A stretch of 64,000 nt of DNA from Chryseobacterium cheonjiense (GCF_012927265.1 NZ_JABBGF010000002.1:496001-560000); one strand, 5' to 3'; shown: positions 8,788 to 18,320, counted from the first letter of the stretch. A program made the numbers and translations. Notes: a model not told the origin generated them from the letters alone.

Positions 8788-10762
8788 ATACGATAACAAG
8801 CGTAAAAAAACATTACGTTGGGGCTACCTCTTTGCAGTGGTAGCTTTGTGCGTGTTTGTCATGTTTTTAACGAGGATTGTAATCCTTCAGAATACTAATG
8901 TTCAGGAAATTAAAGACGATTACATTAATAAAAATTACCGTGAAGCCACACTGAAGGCTGCCCGCGGAAACCTTTTCGCTTCAGACGGCTCTATTCTTGC
9001 CACCACCGTTATGCGGTACGATATTTATCTTGATTTTAAAACAATGAAAGATACTGTATACAGCAACAATATCGGAGCATTGACAGATTCCTTAAGCAAA
9101 ATGTTTGGGAAACCAAGAGGTGAATTCAGAAAAAAGTTTGACGAGCAGAGAAAAAAGAAAAACCAATATTACACTTTGGTAAAAGGCCTCGACTTTGACC
9201 AGTACGACAGATTGAGAAAGTTCCCAATCTTTAAAAAAGGAAAAAATAAAGGAGGTTTTATTGTTGACAGAAATTATAAAAGAGAGCTCGCCACATCCGA
9301 AATCGGTGCCGGAACAATCGGGATGGATAACGGAGAATTTAGTTCCGGACTGGAAGGCGCTTTTTCAAAATATTTAAGAGGAACCGACGGAAAAAGACTG
9401 GAACAGAGAATCAACTCCTCCCAATGGAAACCGATTGATTTCTGGAAAGTTCAGGAACCGGTTGACGGAGAAGATGTTTACACTACGCTAGACCTTAGAA
9501 TTCAGGACATTGCACACTCGGCTTTACAAAAACAGCTTGTTAATTTCGAAGCAAAGCACGGAACCGTGATCGTGATGGAAGTAGAGACAGGAAAAGTGCG
9601 GGCAATGGTGAACTTAAGAAGAAATGACGACGGAGAGTATGTAGATTCCTACAATTATGCTTTAAAGGACAATATCGAGCCGGGATCAACTTTTAAAACC
9701 ATTTCCCTTCTTGCTGCAATGGATGACGGTTTTATTGACGAAAATACAACCGTAGATGTAGGAAACGGGATCTGGGTATATGCCAAACAAAGAATTTCCG
9801 ATGGCCACGGCGGCGGAACATACGACATCAGTGATGTTTTGGCCAAATCCAGCAACGTAGGTTCTGCAAAGCTAATTACAAAATACTACGCAGAAAAACC
9901 ACAGATTTTCCTTGATCACTTAAGACGCTGGAAATTGTTTGACAAAATGGACATCGAGCTTCCGGGAATTACAAAACCAAAAATTCTGACTCCGGAAAGC
10001 AAAAGATGGAATGCCGCCACATTAGCATCCATTGCCTACGGATATTCCACCAACATCAACCTGCTACAGTTAACAACCTTCTACAACGGTGTTGCCAACA
10101 AAGGCAAAATGCTGAAGCCTCTGTTCATCGATAAAATCATGAAAGACGGTAAGGTAATGTACAATGCCAAACCTGAAGTAATGGTCAGCAGAATGGCTTC
10201 CGATAAAGCCGTTAATATGATGACACATGCTTTAACAAAAGCTGTAGAAAAAGGAACGGCCAAAAGTATTTTCACCCCAAACCTAAAAATGGCAGGGAAA
10301 ACCGGAACGGCAAGATTTGAATACTGGCTTCCAGGACCTATGAAATACCGCTCTTCCTTTGCAGGATTTTATCCCGCTGATAATCCGAAATATACGTGTT
10401 ATGTAATGATCAGTGAGCCCAATACTTCAAAAGGGTTTTACGGAGCAACAGTTGCAGCCCCCGTATTTAAGGAAATTGCTGGAAAAACATTCCTGAAAAC
10501 ACCGCAAAATATTGAAAGAGAAATGCTGGTCGACAAAAAGGTAAACCTCAATAAAATGGTTGAGCCTAATGTAAAAGTAGCCGTCAACAATAAACAAATG
10601 CCCAATGTTGTGGGACTGATCGGGAAAAATGTCATTCCGCAACTGGAGAATTTAGGATACCGCGTCGATTTTAAAGGTGTGGGAAGAATCAAAGAACAAT
10701 TCCCATTGGAAGGCACTACCATCAGCAAAAACCAGAGAATTTATTTGTCTCTGCAAAATTAA
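8771..10762 (+). CDS. ftsI: FtsI/PBP3-type division transpeptidase with PASTA domain
   Basis: A 663-residue class B penicillin-binding protein that cross-links septal peptidoglycan. It has one N-terminal membrane span (about 15-37), a dimerisation region, then a transpeptidase domain with the SxxK motif in EPGSTFKTI, SxN in KSSNVGSA and KTG in MAGKTGTARF. A single C-terminal PASTA-like domain (MPNVVGLIGKNVIPQLENLGY) is present. Its context between ftsL and murE is canonical. Confidence 0.95.
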   Translation: MQKQNEYDNKRKKTLRWGYLFAVVALCVFVMFLTRIVILQNTNVQEIKDDYINKNYREATLKAARGNLFASDGSILATTVMRYDIYLDFKTMKDTVYSNNIGALTDSLSKMFGKPRGEFRKKFDEQRKKKNQYYTLVKGLDFDQYDRLRKFPIFKKGKNKGGFIVDRNYKRELATSEIGAGTIGMDNGEFSSGLEGAFSKYLRGTDGKRLEQRINSSQWKPIDFWKVQEPVDGEDVYTTLDLRIQDIAHSALQKQLVNFEAKHGTVIVMEVETGKVRAMVNLRRNDDGEYVDSYNYALKDNIEPGSTFKTISLLAAMDDGFIDENTTVDVGNGIWVYAKQRISDGHGGGTYDISDVLAKSSNVGSAKLITKYYAEKPQIFLDHLRRWKLFDKMDIELPGITKPKILTPESKRWNAATLASIAYGYSTNINLLQLTTFYNGVANKGKMLKPLFIDKIMKDGKVMYNAKPEVMVSRMASDKAVNMMTHALTKAVEKGTAKSIFTPNLKMAGKTGTARFEYWLPGPMKYRSSFAGFYPADNPKYTCYVMISEPNTSKGFYGATVAAPVFKEIAGKTFLKTPQNIEREMLVDKKVNLNKMVEPNVKVAVNNKQMPNVVGLIGKNVIPQLENLGYRVDFKGVGRIKEQFPLEGTTISKNQRIYLSLQN

Positions 10763-10771
10763 AAGAAAAGA

Positions 10772-10815
10772 GTCCTGAAAGGACGATTTAAAATAGAATA
10801 GGATGTAAATCCTAT
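10772..10815. repeat. double-hairpin repeat, copy 1 (ftsI-murE gap)
   Basis: Hairpin one is GTCCT-GAA-AGGAC (10772-10784) and hairpin two is ATAGGAT-GTAA-ATCCTAT (10798-10815). A second copy lies in the ftsW-murG gap (16661-16704) with a compensatory pair change in hairpin one. Confidence 0.7.
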
Positions 10816-10828
10816 AAAAAATGAAAAC

Positions 10829-12289
10829 ATGCAATTAGTTGAATTATTAAAAAGAATACCGGTTCTGGAAATTCATGGTAACGACAGCCTTGAAATTTCA
10901 CAATTGGTTTTCGACAGCAGAAAGGTTACGGATAACTCTTTGTATATCGCAATGAGGGGAACCGTTGTAGATGGACATTCATTTATTGCATCATCTGTTG
11001 AAAAAGGCGCAAAAGCTATTGTTTGTGAAGAATTCCCTGAAAATCCTGATGAAAATGTAACCTATGTTAAAGTAAAAGATTCTTCTAAGGCATTAGGACA
11101 TCTGGCTTCTAATTTCTATGGGAATCCTTCAGAAAAATTAAAATTAATTGGTGTTACAGGAACCAACGGAAAAACATCTGTTTCGACCCTTCTTTTTGAT
11201 ATTTTCAAAAATTTAGGCTATGATTCAGCATTGCTTTCCACAGTGGAAATAAGAATTGCGGATCAGATCATTCCTGCAACTCATACAACACCGGATATTA
11301 TCACTATTAATAAAATTTTAGCTCAGGCAGTTGAAGAAGGCTGTGAATTTGCTTTCATGGAAGTAAGCTCTCACGGTATTGCCCAAAACAGGATTGAAGG
11401 TCTCCATTTTAAAATCGCCGGATTTACCAATCTTACCCACGATCATCTTGATTATCATAAAACCTTTGATGAGTACCTAAAAACAAAAAAGAGATTTTTT
11501 GATGAGCTGGATGCAACCGCCGTTGCCATCACCAATATTGATGATAAAAACGGGAACGTCATGCTTCAAAACACAAAGGCAGCAAAAAAGTCTTATGCTT
11601 TGAAAACCATGGCAGACTATCACGGAAGATTACTGGAAGTCGATTTTAACGGAATGTTGCTGAATTTTAATGGAAAAGAATTCTGGACAACGCTGACGGG
11701 AAAATTTAATGTCTACAATTTACTGCTGGTGTTTGGGATAGCTTCAGAGCTTGGTTTTGAGCAGGAAGAAATTCTGCAGGCCATCAGTCAGCTAAAAAGG
11801 GTTTCCGGAAGGTTTGAAACTTTCAAATCAGACGGCGGAATCATTTTTATCGTAGACTATGCTCACACTCCGGATGCCCTGGAAAACATTTTGGAAAGCA
11901 TCAACGACATCAGAACAAAAAACGAAAGACTAATCACCGTTTTCGGATGCGGAGGCGATAGAGATCACGCTAAAAGACCCGAGATGGGAAATATTGCCAC
12001 TAAAAAATCCACATTGGCGATTATCACCTCAGACAACCCGCGAACAGAAGATCCGGCAGCCATTATAAAAGAAATTGAAGCAGGCGTTGAACCTCAGAAT
12101 TTCAGCAAATACACTTCAATTCCGGACAGAAAAGAAGCCATCAAAATGGCCATAAAATTTGCAGAACCGAAAGATATTGTGCTGGTAGCCGGAAAAGGCC
12201 ATGAAACCTACCAGGAGATTAATGGTGTAAAACATCATTTTGACGACAAAGAAACGATCAATGAGCTTTGGAAATTAATGAGCAAGTAA
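10829..12289 (+). CDS. murE: UDP-MurNAc-tripeptide synthetase MurE
   Basis: A 486-residue Mur ligase that adds the third residue to the peptidoglycan stem peptide. The ATP-binding loop GVTGTNGKTS, HTTPD, FMEVSSHGIAQ, the late FGCGGDRDHAKRPEMG and SDNPRTEDP motifs mark MurE. The DNPR motif is associated with meso-diaminopimelate as the added residue. It sits between ftsI and mraY, with a small four-helix gene intercalated just after its stop. Confidence 0.96.
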   Translation: MQLVELLKRIPVLEIHGNDSLEISQLVFDSRKVTDNSLYIAMRGTVVDGHSFIASSVEKGAKAIVCEEFPENPDENVTYVKVKDSSKALGHLASNFYGNPSEKLKLIGVTGTNGKTSVSTLLFDIFKNLGYDSALLSTVEIRIADQIIPATHTTPDIITINKILAQAVEEGCEFAFMEVSSHGIAQNRIEGLHFKIAGFTNLTHDHLDYHKTFDEYLKTKKRFFDELDATAVAITNIDDKNGNVMLQNTKAAKKSYALKTMADYHGRLLEVDFNGMLLNFNGKEFWTTLTGKFNVYNLLLVFGIASELGFEQEEILQAISQLKRVSGRFETFKSDGGIIFIVDYAHTPDALENILESINDIRTKNERLITVFGCGGDRDHAKRPEMGNIATKKSTLAIITSDNPRTEDPAAIIKEIEAGVEPQNFSKYTSIPDRKEAIKMAIKFAEPKDIVLVAGKGHETYQEINGVKHHFDDKETINELWKLMSK

Positions 12290-12302
12290 ATATAAATGAT
12301 TA

Positions 12303-12321
12303 TTGATAATTGATTAATGAT
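12303..12321 (+). repeat. left inverted repeat flanking the four-helix-bundle gene
   Basis: TTGATAATTGATTAATGAT overlaps the two candidate ATGs of the small gene. Its reverse-complement partner lies at 12698-12716 with 17 of 19 bases matching. A related sequence lies in the ftsA-ftsZ gap (about 22850-22870). Confidence 0.55.
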
Positions 12322-12685
12322 GGAAAATAATTACAACCAGATTTTTGCTAAAAGAACAAAAACTTTAGCAATAAATATAATTAATAGTTTATCGGATTCG
12401 GCATATTCTGATAAAGTATCAGTAATCAGAAAACAAATATTCCGTTCGGCAGGTTCTGTTGCAGCTAATTATAGAGCAATGTGCAGAGCCAGATCAGACA
12501 AAGAAAAATATGCTAAAATCTGCATAGTTGTAGAGGAAGCAGACGAAACAGTATTTTGGTTGGAAGTAATTCAGGAAGTTAATATAGCTTCAAAAGTAAT
12601 GATAGATGAACTTATGAATGAGTCTTTAGAGATTTTGAAAGTGACATCAACTTATAAGAACAAATTAAAGAGTAAGATTATTTAA
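12317..12685 (+). CDS. four-helix-bundle protein (23S rRNA IVP / S23 family)
   Basis: A 122-residue all-helical protein of the four-helix-bundle family, which includes proteins encoded in intervening sequences of 23S rRNA and diversity-generating-retroelement Avd. The hallmark IRKQIFRSAGSVAANYRAMCRARSDKEKYAKICIVVEEADETVFWLEV is visible across about residues 34-82. The family binds nucleic acid; its cellular role is not established. Two tandem ATGs (12317, 12320) are possible starts. It is foreign to the dcw set, lies between murE and mraY in the same direction, and is bracketed by an AT-rich inverted repeat. Confidence 0.85.
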   Translation: MMENNYNQIFAKRTKTLAINIINSLSDSAYSDKVSVIRKQIFRSAGSVAANYRAMCRARSDKEKYAKICIVVEEADETVFWLEVIQEVNIASKVMIDELMNESLEILKVTSTYKNKLKSKII

Positions 12686-12697
12686 TATCCGTCAGAT

Positions 12698-12716
12698 ATC
12701 AATCATCAATTATCAA
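12698..12716 (-). repeat. right inverted repeat flanking the four-helix-bundle gene
   Basis: The reverse complement reads TTGATAATTGATGATTGAT, 17 of 19 bases identical to the left copy at 12303-12321. It starts 12 bases past the gene's stop. Confidence 0.55.
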
Positions 12717-12733
12717 ACATCAATAATTAAAAA

Positions 12734-13975
12734 ATGCTATATTATCTATACGAATATTTAACCAACCACGGAATCCATGTCCCCGGACTTGGATTGTTGA
12801 AATACATCTCCTTTCGCGCAGGAATGGCGGTGCTCTTTTCCTTAACGATCGCTCTTATTTTTGGAAAAAGAATCATTAACTATCTGAGAGCAAAACAGAT
12901 GGGCGAACTGGTTCGTGATCTTGGTTTGGACGGCCAAAAACAGAAAGAAGGAACTCCCACCATGGGAGGGCTTATTATCATTCTGGCTACGCTGATCCCT
13001 GTATTGCTGTTTACAAAAATTACCAATATTTATATTGTTCTTCTCATCGTTTCAGTACTTTGGATGGGCGCCATCGGTTTCCTTGATGATTACCTGAAAA
13101 AAATAAAAAAGAACAAAGACGGCCTCAGTGGCAAATTTAAAATTGTAGGCCAAGTGGGATTGGGTCTGATTGTAGGTGTTACGATGTACTTTCACCCCGA
13201 TATTACCGTAAAAAGAAAATATCTGGACGCTAAGGTGGTAAACCGGAACAATGTAGAGCAAAACTTCATGCCTACCGAAAAGATTGCCGTTTCCACCGTT
13301 CCTTTTGCAAAAAATAATGAATTCGACTACAGTGGGATTTTGTTTTGGATGAATGATAAAGATGCCCACGAATGGGCATGGGTTGTTTTCATCCCTATTG
13401 TAATTTTCATCGTAACAGCCGTTTCAAACGGTGCTAATATTACTGATGGAATAGACGGTCTGGCTGCAGGAACCAGCACCGTTATTTTACTTACACTAGG
13501 CTTATTCGCTTATCTTTCAGGAAACATCATATTCGCTGATTATCTGAATATTATGTTCCTGCCTAACATGGGCGAAACCACCATTTTTGTAGTCGCCATG
13601 GTGGGAGCCGTCATCGGTTTTTTCTGGTACAATACCTATCCTGCCCAGGTTTTCATGGGAGATACAGGAAGTTTAATGTTGGGAGGCGTTATTGCGGTCT
13701 TAGCCATTATCCTAAGAAAAGAACTCATGATTCCCGTACTGTGCGGAATCTTTTTAATTGAAAACCTTTCCGTTATGCTTCAGGTAATTGTTTTCAAATA
13801 CAGAAAAAGAAAATACGGGCTGGAATATGCCCAAAACAATAGATTATTTAGGATGTCACCTCTTCACCATCATTATCAGAAAGGCGGTTTTCATGAAAGC
13901 AAAATCGTTAACAGAATGATAATCATTGGTGTTATGCTGGCAATTGTATGTCTCATTACATTGAAGATGAGATAA
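12734..13975 (+). CDS. mraY: phospho-MurNAc-pentapeptide transferase MraY
   Basis: A 413-residue polytopic membrane enzyme making lipid I from UDP-MurNAc-pentapeptide and undecaprenyl phosphate. Signatures are GTPTMGG, the Asp pair [21 protein letters not shown], and the C-terminal [18 protein letters not shown]. It is longer than E. coli MraY because of a soluble insertion around residues 155-215 ([10 protein letters not shown] to DAHEWAW), common in Bacteroidota. It is downstream of murE after the intercalated small gene. Confidence 0.96.
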   Translation: MLYYLYEYLTNHGIHVPGLGLLKYISFRAGMAVLFSLTIALIFGKRIINYLRAKQMGELVRDLGLDGQKQKEGTPTMGGLIIILATLIPVLLFTKITNIYIVLLIVSVLWMGAIGFLDDYLKKIKKNKDGLSGKFKIVGQVGLGLIVGVTMYFHPDITVKRKYLDAKVVNRNNVEQNFMPTEKIAVSTVPFAKNNEFDYSGILFWMNDKDAHEWAWVVFIPIVIFIVTAVSNGANITDGIDGLAAGTSTVILLTLGLFAYLSGNIIFADYLNIMFLPNMGETTIFVVAMVGAVIGFFWYNTYPAQVFMGDTGSLMLGGVIAVLAIILRKELMIPVLCGIFLIENLSVMLQVIVFKYRKRKYGLEYAQNNRLFRMSPLHHHYQKGGFHESKIVNRMIIIGVMLAIVCLITLKMR

Positions 13976-14054
13976 GAAGTTAATTTAAAATTGAATGATT
14001 TAAGAATTTTAAAATTAGAATTGTACGAATCATCAATCATTAAATCAAAAAAAT

Positions 14055-15395
14055 ATGAAAATAGTTGTTTTAGGAGGAGGAGAAAGCGGTTGCGGTGCTG
14101 CTTATTTGGCTAAAAAACAAGGCCTGGAAGTTTTTCTTTCAGACCAGGGAACTATTAAAGAGCACTATAAGCAGTTTCTTACGGATAATGAAATTGAATT
14201 TGAAGAAGAAAATCATAGCGAAGAAAGGATCCTGAACGCGGATTGGATTGTAAAAAGCCCGGGAATTCCCAAAAAGGCAGATATCATCCATAAAATCCAT
14301 GAAAAAGGAATCAGGCTTTCATCGGAAATTGAATTTGCCTCGGAATTTACCGATGCCAAAATCATCGCTATTACCGGAAGCAACGGGAAAACAACCACCA
14401 CATCTTTAATCTATTATATCCTGAAAAACGACGGACTCAATGTTGGCCTTGGCGGAAACATCGGGTATAGTTTTGCCAAGCAGGTTGCCGATGAAAACTA
14501 TGAATATTATGTATTGGAAGTAAGCTCGTTCCAGCTGGATGATATTCAGAATTTCAGGCCGTATATTTCTTTATTGCTGAATTTGTCACAGGATCACCTG
14601 GACCAGTACAATTACAACTATGAAGAATATGCACTGGCCAAATTCAGGATTACGGAAAATCAGGAAAATGATAATTTCTTCATCTACAATAAAGATGATG
14701 AAATGAGCAAAAACATCCTTGAAAAACTGGAGGTTAAAGCCAAAATGATTCCTTTTTCAACGAAAGAAAAACTGTCTGAAGGAGGTTTCATTAATGATGA
14801 TCATATTGAGGTAGATCTAAACGATACTTTCACAATGAAAATTGATGAGCTATCACTTTTAGGAAACCATAACGTTGCCAACAGCCTTGCCGCATCAATT
14901 GCGGGTAAGATATTGGAAATCAACAATGAAAGTATTAGAAATTCACTAATGACATTTCAGGCCGTTGAACACCGACTGGAATTTGTTTCAGAAATTGAAG
15001 GAGTAAAATACATCAACGACAGTAAGGCAACCAACGTCAACGCTACTTATTACGCTTTGGAAAGCATGAAGAACCCAACCGTATGGATTGTTGGAGGCGT
15101 AGACAAAGGAAATGACTATACCGAAATTGAAGATTTAGTCAAAAGAAAAGTAAAAGCAATTGTATGCTTAGGAATTGATAATGAGAAAATTATAAACTTC
15201 TTTAAAGACAAAAAAGAGTTTATTTATGACACCTCCAGTATGGAAGAAGCCGTAAAGATCTCAAAATCATTAGCCCAAAAAGGAGATACCGTTCTACTTT
15301 CGCCCTGCTGTGCAAGCTTTGACTTATTTAAAAGCTATGAAGACAGGGGAAGACAATTTAAGGAACAGGTAGTAAAGCAAATGGCAAATAACTAA
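14055..15395 (+). CDS. murD: UDP-MurNAc-L-alanine:D-glutamate ligase MurD
   Basis: A 446-residue Mur ligase. The N-terminal GGGESGCGAAYLAKKQG binds the UDP substrate, ITGSNGKTTTTSL is the ATP loop, LEVSSFQLD and LNLSQDHLDQY follow, and YINDSKATN and WIVGGVDKGNDY mark the C-terminal domain. The length is typical. It sits between mraY and ftsW, 17 bases before ftsW. Confidence 0.96.
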   Translation: MKIVVLGGGESGCGAAYLAKKQGLEVFLSDQGTIKEHYKQFLTDNEIEFEEENHSEERILNADWIVKSPGIPKKADIIHKIHEKGIRLSSEIEFASEFTDAKIIAITGSNGKTTTTSLIYYILKNDGLNVGLGGNIGYSFAKQVADENYEYYVLEVSSFQLDDIQNFRPYISLLLNLSQDHLDQYNYNYEEYALAKFRITENQENDNFFIYNKDDEMSKNILEKLEVKAKMIPFSTKEKLSEGGFINDDHIEVDLNDTFTMKIDELSLLGNHNVANSLAASIAGKILEINNESIRNSLMTFQAVEHRLEFVSEIEGVKYINDSKATNVNATYYALESMKNPTVWIVGGVDKGNDYTEIEDLVKRKVKAIVCLGIDNEKIINFFKDKKEFIYDTSSMEEAVKISKSLAQKGDTVLLSPCCASFDLFKSYEDRGRQFKEQVVKQMANN

Positions 15396-15412
15396 AAGCC
15401 AACAGCAAAGAT

Positions 15413-16651
15413 ATGAACGAACAAGACACAGAAAACAGATTTGAATTCCTGAAGGGCGATAAAGTACTTTGGATGGTCATTCTTGTGATCTCCATCTTCT
15501 CTATTTTCCCTGTATATTCTGCAAGCTCAAATCTGGAATATATTGTAAACAACGGGACTACAACAGGTCACGTGATCAAGCATATGTTCTTCGTAGTCTT
15601 AGGCCTTGCCATCATGAGAGTGGTAGGAATGGTAAAATATGAATACATCGGAAAGCTCAGCAGCATTTTGCTTGGCCTAATGATTATTCTTCTGATTGTC
15701 ACTATGTTTACGGGGCAAACCATTGATGGAGCAAGTGCCTCAAGATGGTTGAAAATTCCGGGCACGCCGATATCATTCCAGCCTTCTTCTTTTGCATTCC
15801 TTATGCTGATCATTTATCTCTGCAGGTATCTGACCAAAAAAATCACAAGAGAAAGGCTTCCCATTGAGAATATCATGTACATCTTCGGACCTATTCTGCT
15901 TGTCTTCGTTCTTGTTGCAAAAGATAACGGATCTACGGCATTAATGATCTTAATGGTTTCGGTTATTGTCTTAATTATAGGGCAGCTTCACTGGAAATAT
16001 ATTGCAGGATTCATCTCCGCATCATTTATTGCAATTGTATTGTTTCTGATTATTGCCTTAAATACAAATCTTATCGGTGGGAACCGGGTACACACCTGGA
16101 TGAGCCGTATTGAAACATTTACTTCAAGCAAAGCCAAATCGGCCGATGTAGACGACGAAAGTGTAAAAGCTAAAAACTATCAGGTGATGCAGGCTAAAGC
16201 AGCCATTGTTCACGGTGGGATAACAGGAATGGGACCCGGAAAAAGTGCATTAAAACAAATGCTTCCGCAGTCTGCCTCCGACTTTATTTTTGCGGTAATT
16301 GTTGAAGAATATGGGGTAATCGGTGCAGCCTTTCTGATCAGTATGTATTTAATTATGATGATCAGGATCGTGATGATCGCCAGTAAAATGCCGGCATTTT
16401 TCGGATCGTTGCTCGTGCTCAGCCTCGGGGTAATGATCTTTGTACAGCTTTCCGTAAACATCGCGGTAGCAGTTAATCTGATCCCGGTAACCGGCCAGCC
16501 ATTGCCTTTGATCAGTTATGGGGGAACATCCATGCTGGTAACCTATTTACAGTTGGGAATAATTTTAAATATAAGCTCACGAATCCAGATTTATGATGAA
16601 GAAGGACTGGGCAAAAAACAAAGCATTGCAGAAATAAACGATATCGCTTAA
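15413..16651 (+). CDS. ftsW: FtsW, SEDS-family septal peptidoglycan polymerase
   Basis: A 412-residue multi-span membrane protein (about ten helices) of the SEDS family that polymerises septal peptidoglycan with FtsI. Characteristic segments are VAKDNGSTALMIL, YQVMQAKAAIVHGGITGMGPGKS, FIFAVIVEEYGVIGA and NLIPVTGQPLPLISYGGTSML. Its position between murD and murG favours FtsW over RodA. Confidence 0.95.
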   Translation: MNEQDTENRFEFLKGDKVLWMVILVISIFSIFPVYSASSNLEYIVNNGTTTGHVIKHMFFVVLGLAIMRVVGMVKYEYIGKLSSILLGLMIILLIVTMFTGQTIDGASASRWLKIPGTPISFQPSSFAFLMLIIYLCRYLTKKITRERLPIENIMYIFGPILLVFVLVAKDNGSTALMILMVSVIVLIIGQLHWKYIAGFISASFIAIVLFLIIALNTNLIGGNRVHTWMSRIETFTSSKAKSADVDDESVKAKNYQVMQAKAAIVHGGITGMGPGKSALKQMLPQSASDFIFAVIVEEYGVIGAAFLISMYLIMMIRIVMIASKMPAFFGSLLVLSLGVMIFVQLSVNIAVAVNLIPVTGQPLPLISYGGTSMLVTYLQLGIILNISSRIQIYDEEGLGKKQSIAEINDIA

Positions 16652-16660
16652 ATAAAAAGA

Positions 16661-16704
16661 GTCCCGAAGGGACGACATAAATCAGGATAGGATGCAAATC
16701 CTGT
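16661..16704. repeat. double-hairpin repeat, copy 2 (ftsW-murG gap)
   Basis: Hairpin one is GTCCC-GAA-GGGAC (16661-16673), hairpin two is about ATAGGAT-GCAA-ATCCTGT (16687-16704). Compared with copy 1 at 10772, the T-A pair closing the first loop has become C-G on both sides, so the stem is kept. Confidence 0.7.
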
Positions 16705-16729
16705 CAAATTTAAAATAGATAAAATAAAA

Positions 16730-17851
16730 ATGGACAATCAATCATTCAATAGCCAGAAGCCAAAAGCCATCCGCGTTTTATTATCAGGAGGCGGAACAGG
16801 AGGACATATCTTCCCGGCCATTGCTATTGCAGACGAAATCAAAAAAAGATTTCCGGATGCAGAATTTTTGTTCATTGGGGCTAACGGCAAAATGGAAATG
16901 GAAAAAGTTCCTCAGGCTGGCTACAAAATAGAAGGAATTGATATTGCCGGAATCAACCGGGGAAATATGCTTTCCAACTTAGGATTGCCTTTTAAGATTT
17001 TAAAAAGTTTATCTAAATCTAAAAAGATCATTAAAAGTTTCGCTCCTGATTTCGCAATAGGGACGGGAGGTTTTGCCAGCGGGCCGGCATTGTATGAAGC
17101 CAGTAAACTGGGGATTCCGATTTTTATTCAGGAACAGAACGCCCATGCAGGCGTTACCAATAAAATATTGAGCAAGAAAGCCAGAGCCGTTTTTACAGCG
17201 TATCCTAAAGTAGATGGCTTTCCGGCAGATAAAATACACTTTCTGGGTAATCCTATCCGCGAAAATATTGTTTCGGGAATGCAGCAAACAGCCCAGGCAA
17301 AAGAAAAAATGGGTCTTGATAAAGACAAGTTAACGATTCTTTCAGTCGGTGGTTCTCTCGGTTCAAGAACATTAAATAACGGATGGAAAGAAAATCTTGA
17401 AAACCTGAAACAAAAAGGGTATCAATTGATCTGGCAGACCGGAAAACTGGATTACGCAGAACTTTCTTCAAGCCTGCAGCCTCCCGCTTCCATTCAGATC
17501 AAAGAATTTATTAAAGATATGGAAACAGCATATTCTGCGGCAGATGTTATTGTTTCCAGAGCGGGTGCCATTGCCATTTCAGAGCTGGCAGTAGCAAAGA
17601 AACCTGTTTTGCTGGTTCCTTTTCCTTTTGCAGCAGAGGATCATCAAACCAAAAATGCGATGAATCTGGTGGAAAAGAATGCCGCAAGAATGGTAAAAGA
17701 CTCTGAAATGCAGGAAAAATTCTGGAATACCCTTTCGGAAATCTGCGCAAATGAAAATATTAGAAAAGAAATGTCTCAGAATCTGCAATATTTTGCCAAG
17801 CCAAATGCAGCTAAAGAGATTGTGGACGAGATTTTAAAAATAATTGAATAA
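16730..17851 (+). CDS. murG: MurG, lipid II-forming GlcNAc transferase
   Basis: A 373-residue GT-B glycosyltransferase adding GlcNAc to lipid I. Family motifs are LSGGGTGGHIFPAIAIADEI at the N-terminus, GTGGFASGP, EQNAHAGVTNK, the C-terminal-domain GGSLGSRTLN, and the UDP-GlcNAc site SRAGAIAISELAVAKKP with PFPFAAEDHQTKNA. The length is typical. It is followed by the GIY-YIG insertion before murC. Confidence 0.97.
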   Translation: MDNQSFNSQKPKAIRVLLSGGGTGGHIFPAIAIADEIKKRFPDAEFLFIGANGKMEMEKVPQAGYKIEGIDIAGINRGNMLSNLGLPFKILKSLSKSKKIIKSFAPDFAIGTGGFASGPALYEASKLGIPIFIQEQNAHAGVTNKILSKKARAVFTAYPKVDGFPADKIHFLGNPIRENIVSGMQQTAQAKEKMGLDKDKLTILSVGGSLGSRTLNNGWKENLENLKQKGYQLIWQTGKLDYAELSSSLQPPASIQIKEFIKDMETAYSAADVIVSRAGAIAISELAVAKKPVLLVPFPFAAEDHQTKNAMNLVEKNAARMVKDSEMQEKFWNTLSEICANENIRKEMSQNLQYFAKPNAAKEIVDEILKIIE

Positions 17852-17951
17852 AGGCTTGTCTTAAAGATGCTATTTAAAATTCAAGAATAATACTTAAAGT
17901 TAACAAGGCTTTGCAATGTTAAAATTGAAAGGTAAAGCAGTTAGTATTAGA

Positions 17952-17979
17952 GATGTCACCCTGAGCTTGTCGAAGGGCC
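17952..17979 (+). repeat. left REP-like repeat flanking the GIY-YIG gene
   Basis: GATGTCACCCTGAGCTTGTC continues as GAAGGGCC. The core GAGCTTGTCGAAG recurs in inverted orientation after the GIY-YIG gene (18295-18320) and, with one change, inside the lanB-like gene (about 42298-42325). Bases around the core pair with each other in each copy and covary between copies. Confidence 0.75.
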
Positions 17980-17999
17980 AATTAAAACAACACAAATGA

Positions 18000-18293
18000 A
18001 TGAAAATATATTTTGTATATATTGTGAAATGTTCTGATAACTCTTATTATACAGGTTTTACCAATGACCTGGAGAGAAGGATTAATGAACATAATGGAGA
18101 AGTAAATCCGGCAAGTTATACACATAATAGAAGACCTGTAAAACTGGTTTTCTATTATGAATTTAACGATGTGAATCAAGCCATACAGTTTGAAAAACAA
18201 ATTAAAGGATGGAGCAGAAAAAAGAAAGAGGCTATAATAAATGATAACTGGGATTCGTTACCGGAGTTATCAAAAAATAGGATGAAAGAGTAA
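18000..18293 (+). CDS. small GIY-YIG nuclease-domain protein (UPF0213/YhbQ-like)
   Basis: A 97-residue single-domain GIY-YIG protein. The catalytic signature runs VYIVKCSDNSYYTGFTNDL, with the conserved Arg in LERRINEHN and the metal-binding Glu in AIQFEKQIKGW. Members of this family are predicted or shown structure-specific DNA nucleases; their role is mostly unknown. It interrupts the dcw cluster between murG and murC, in the same direction, and is bracketed by inverted copies of a REP-like hairpin, as if gene and repeats moved together. Confidence 0.9.
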   Translation: MKIYFVYIVKCSDNSYYTGFTNDLERRINEHNGEVNPASYTHNRRPVKLVFYYEFNDVNQAIQFEKQIKGWSRKKKEAIINDNWDSLPELSKNRMKE

Positions 18294-18294
18294 A

Positions 18295-18320
18295 GGCTTC
18301 GACAAGCTCAGCCTGACACC
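18295..18320 (-). repeat. right REP-like repeat flanking the GIY-YIG gene
   Basis: The plus strand reads GGCTTCGACAAGCTCAGCCT then GACACC. Its reverse complement shares the 14-base core TGAGCTTGTCGAAG and the GTCA just outside it with the left copy. It begins two bases after the GIY-YIG coding region. Confidence 0.75.

Noticed and set aside
12303-12716. Four-helix gene as evidence of a diversity-generating retroelement
   Set aside because: No reverse transcriptase, template or variable repeat is visible nearby; only the Avd-like fold family is shared.
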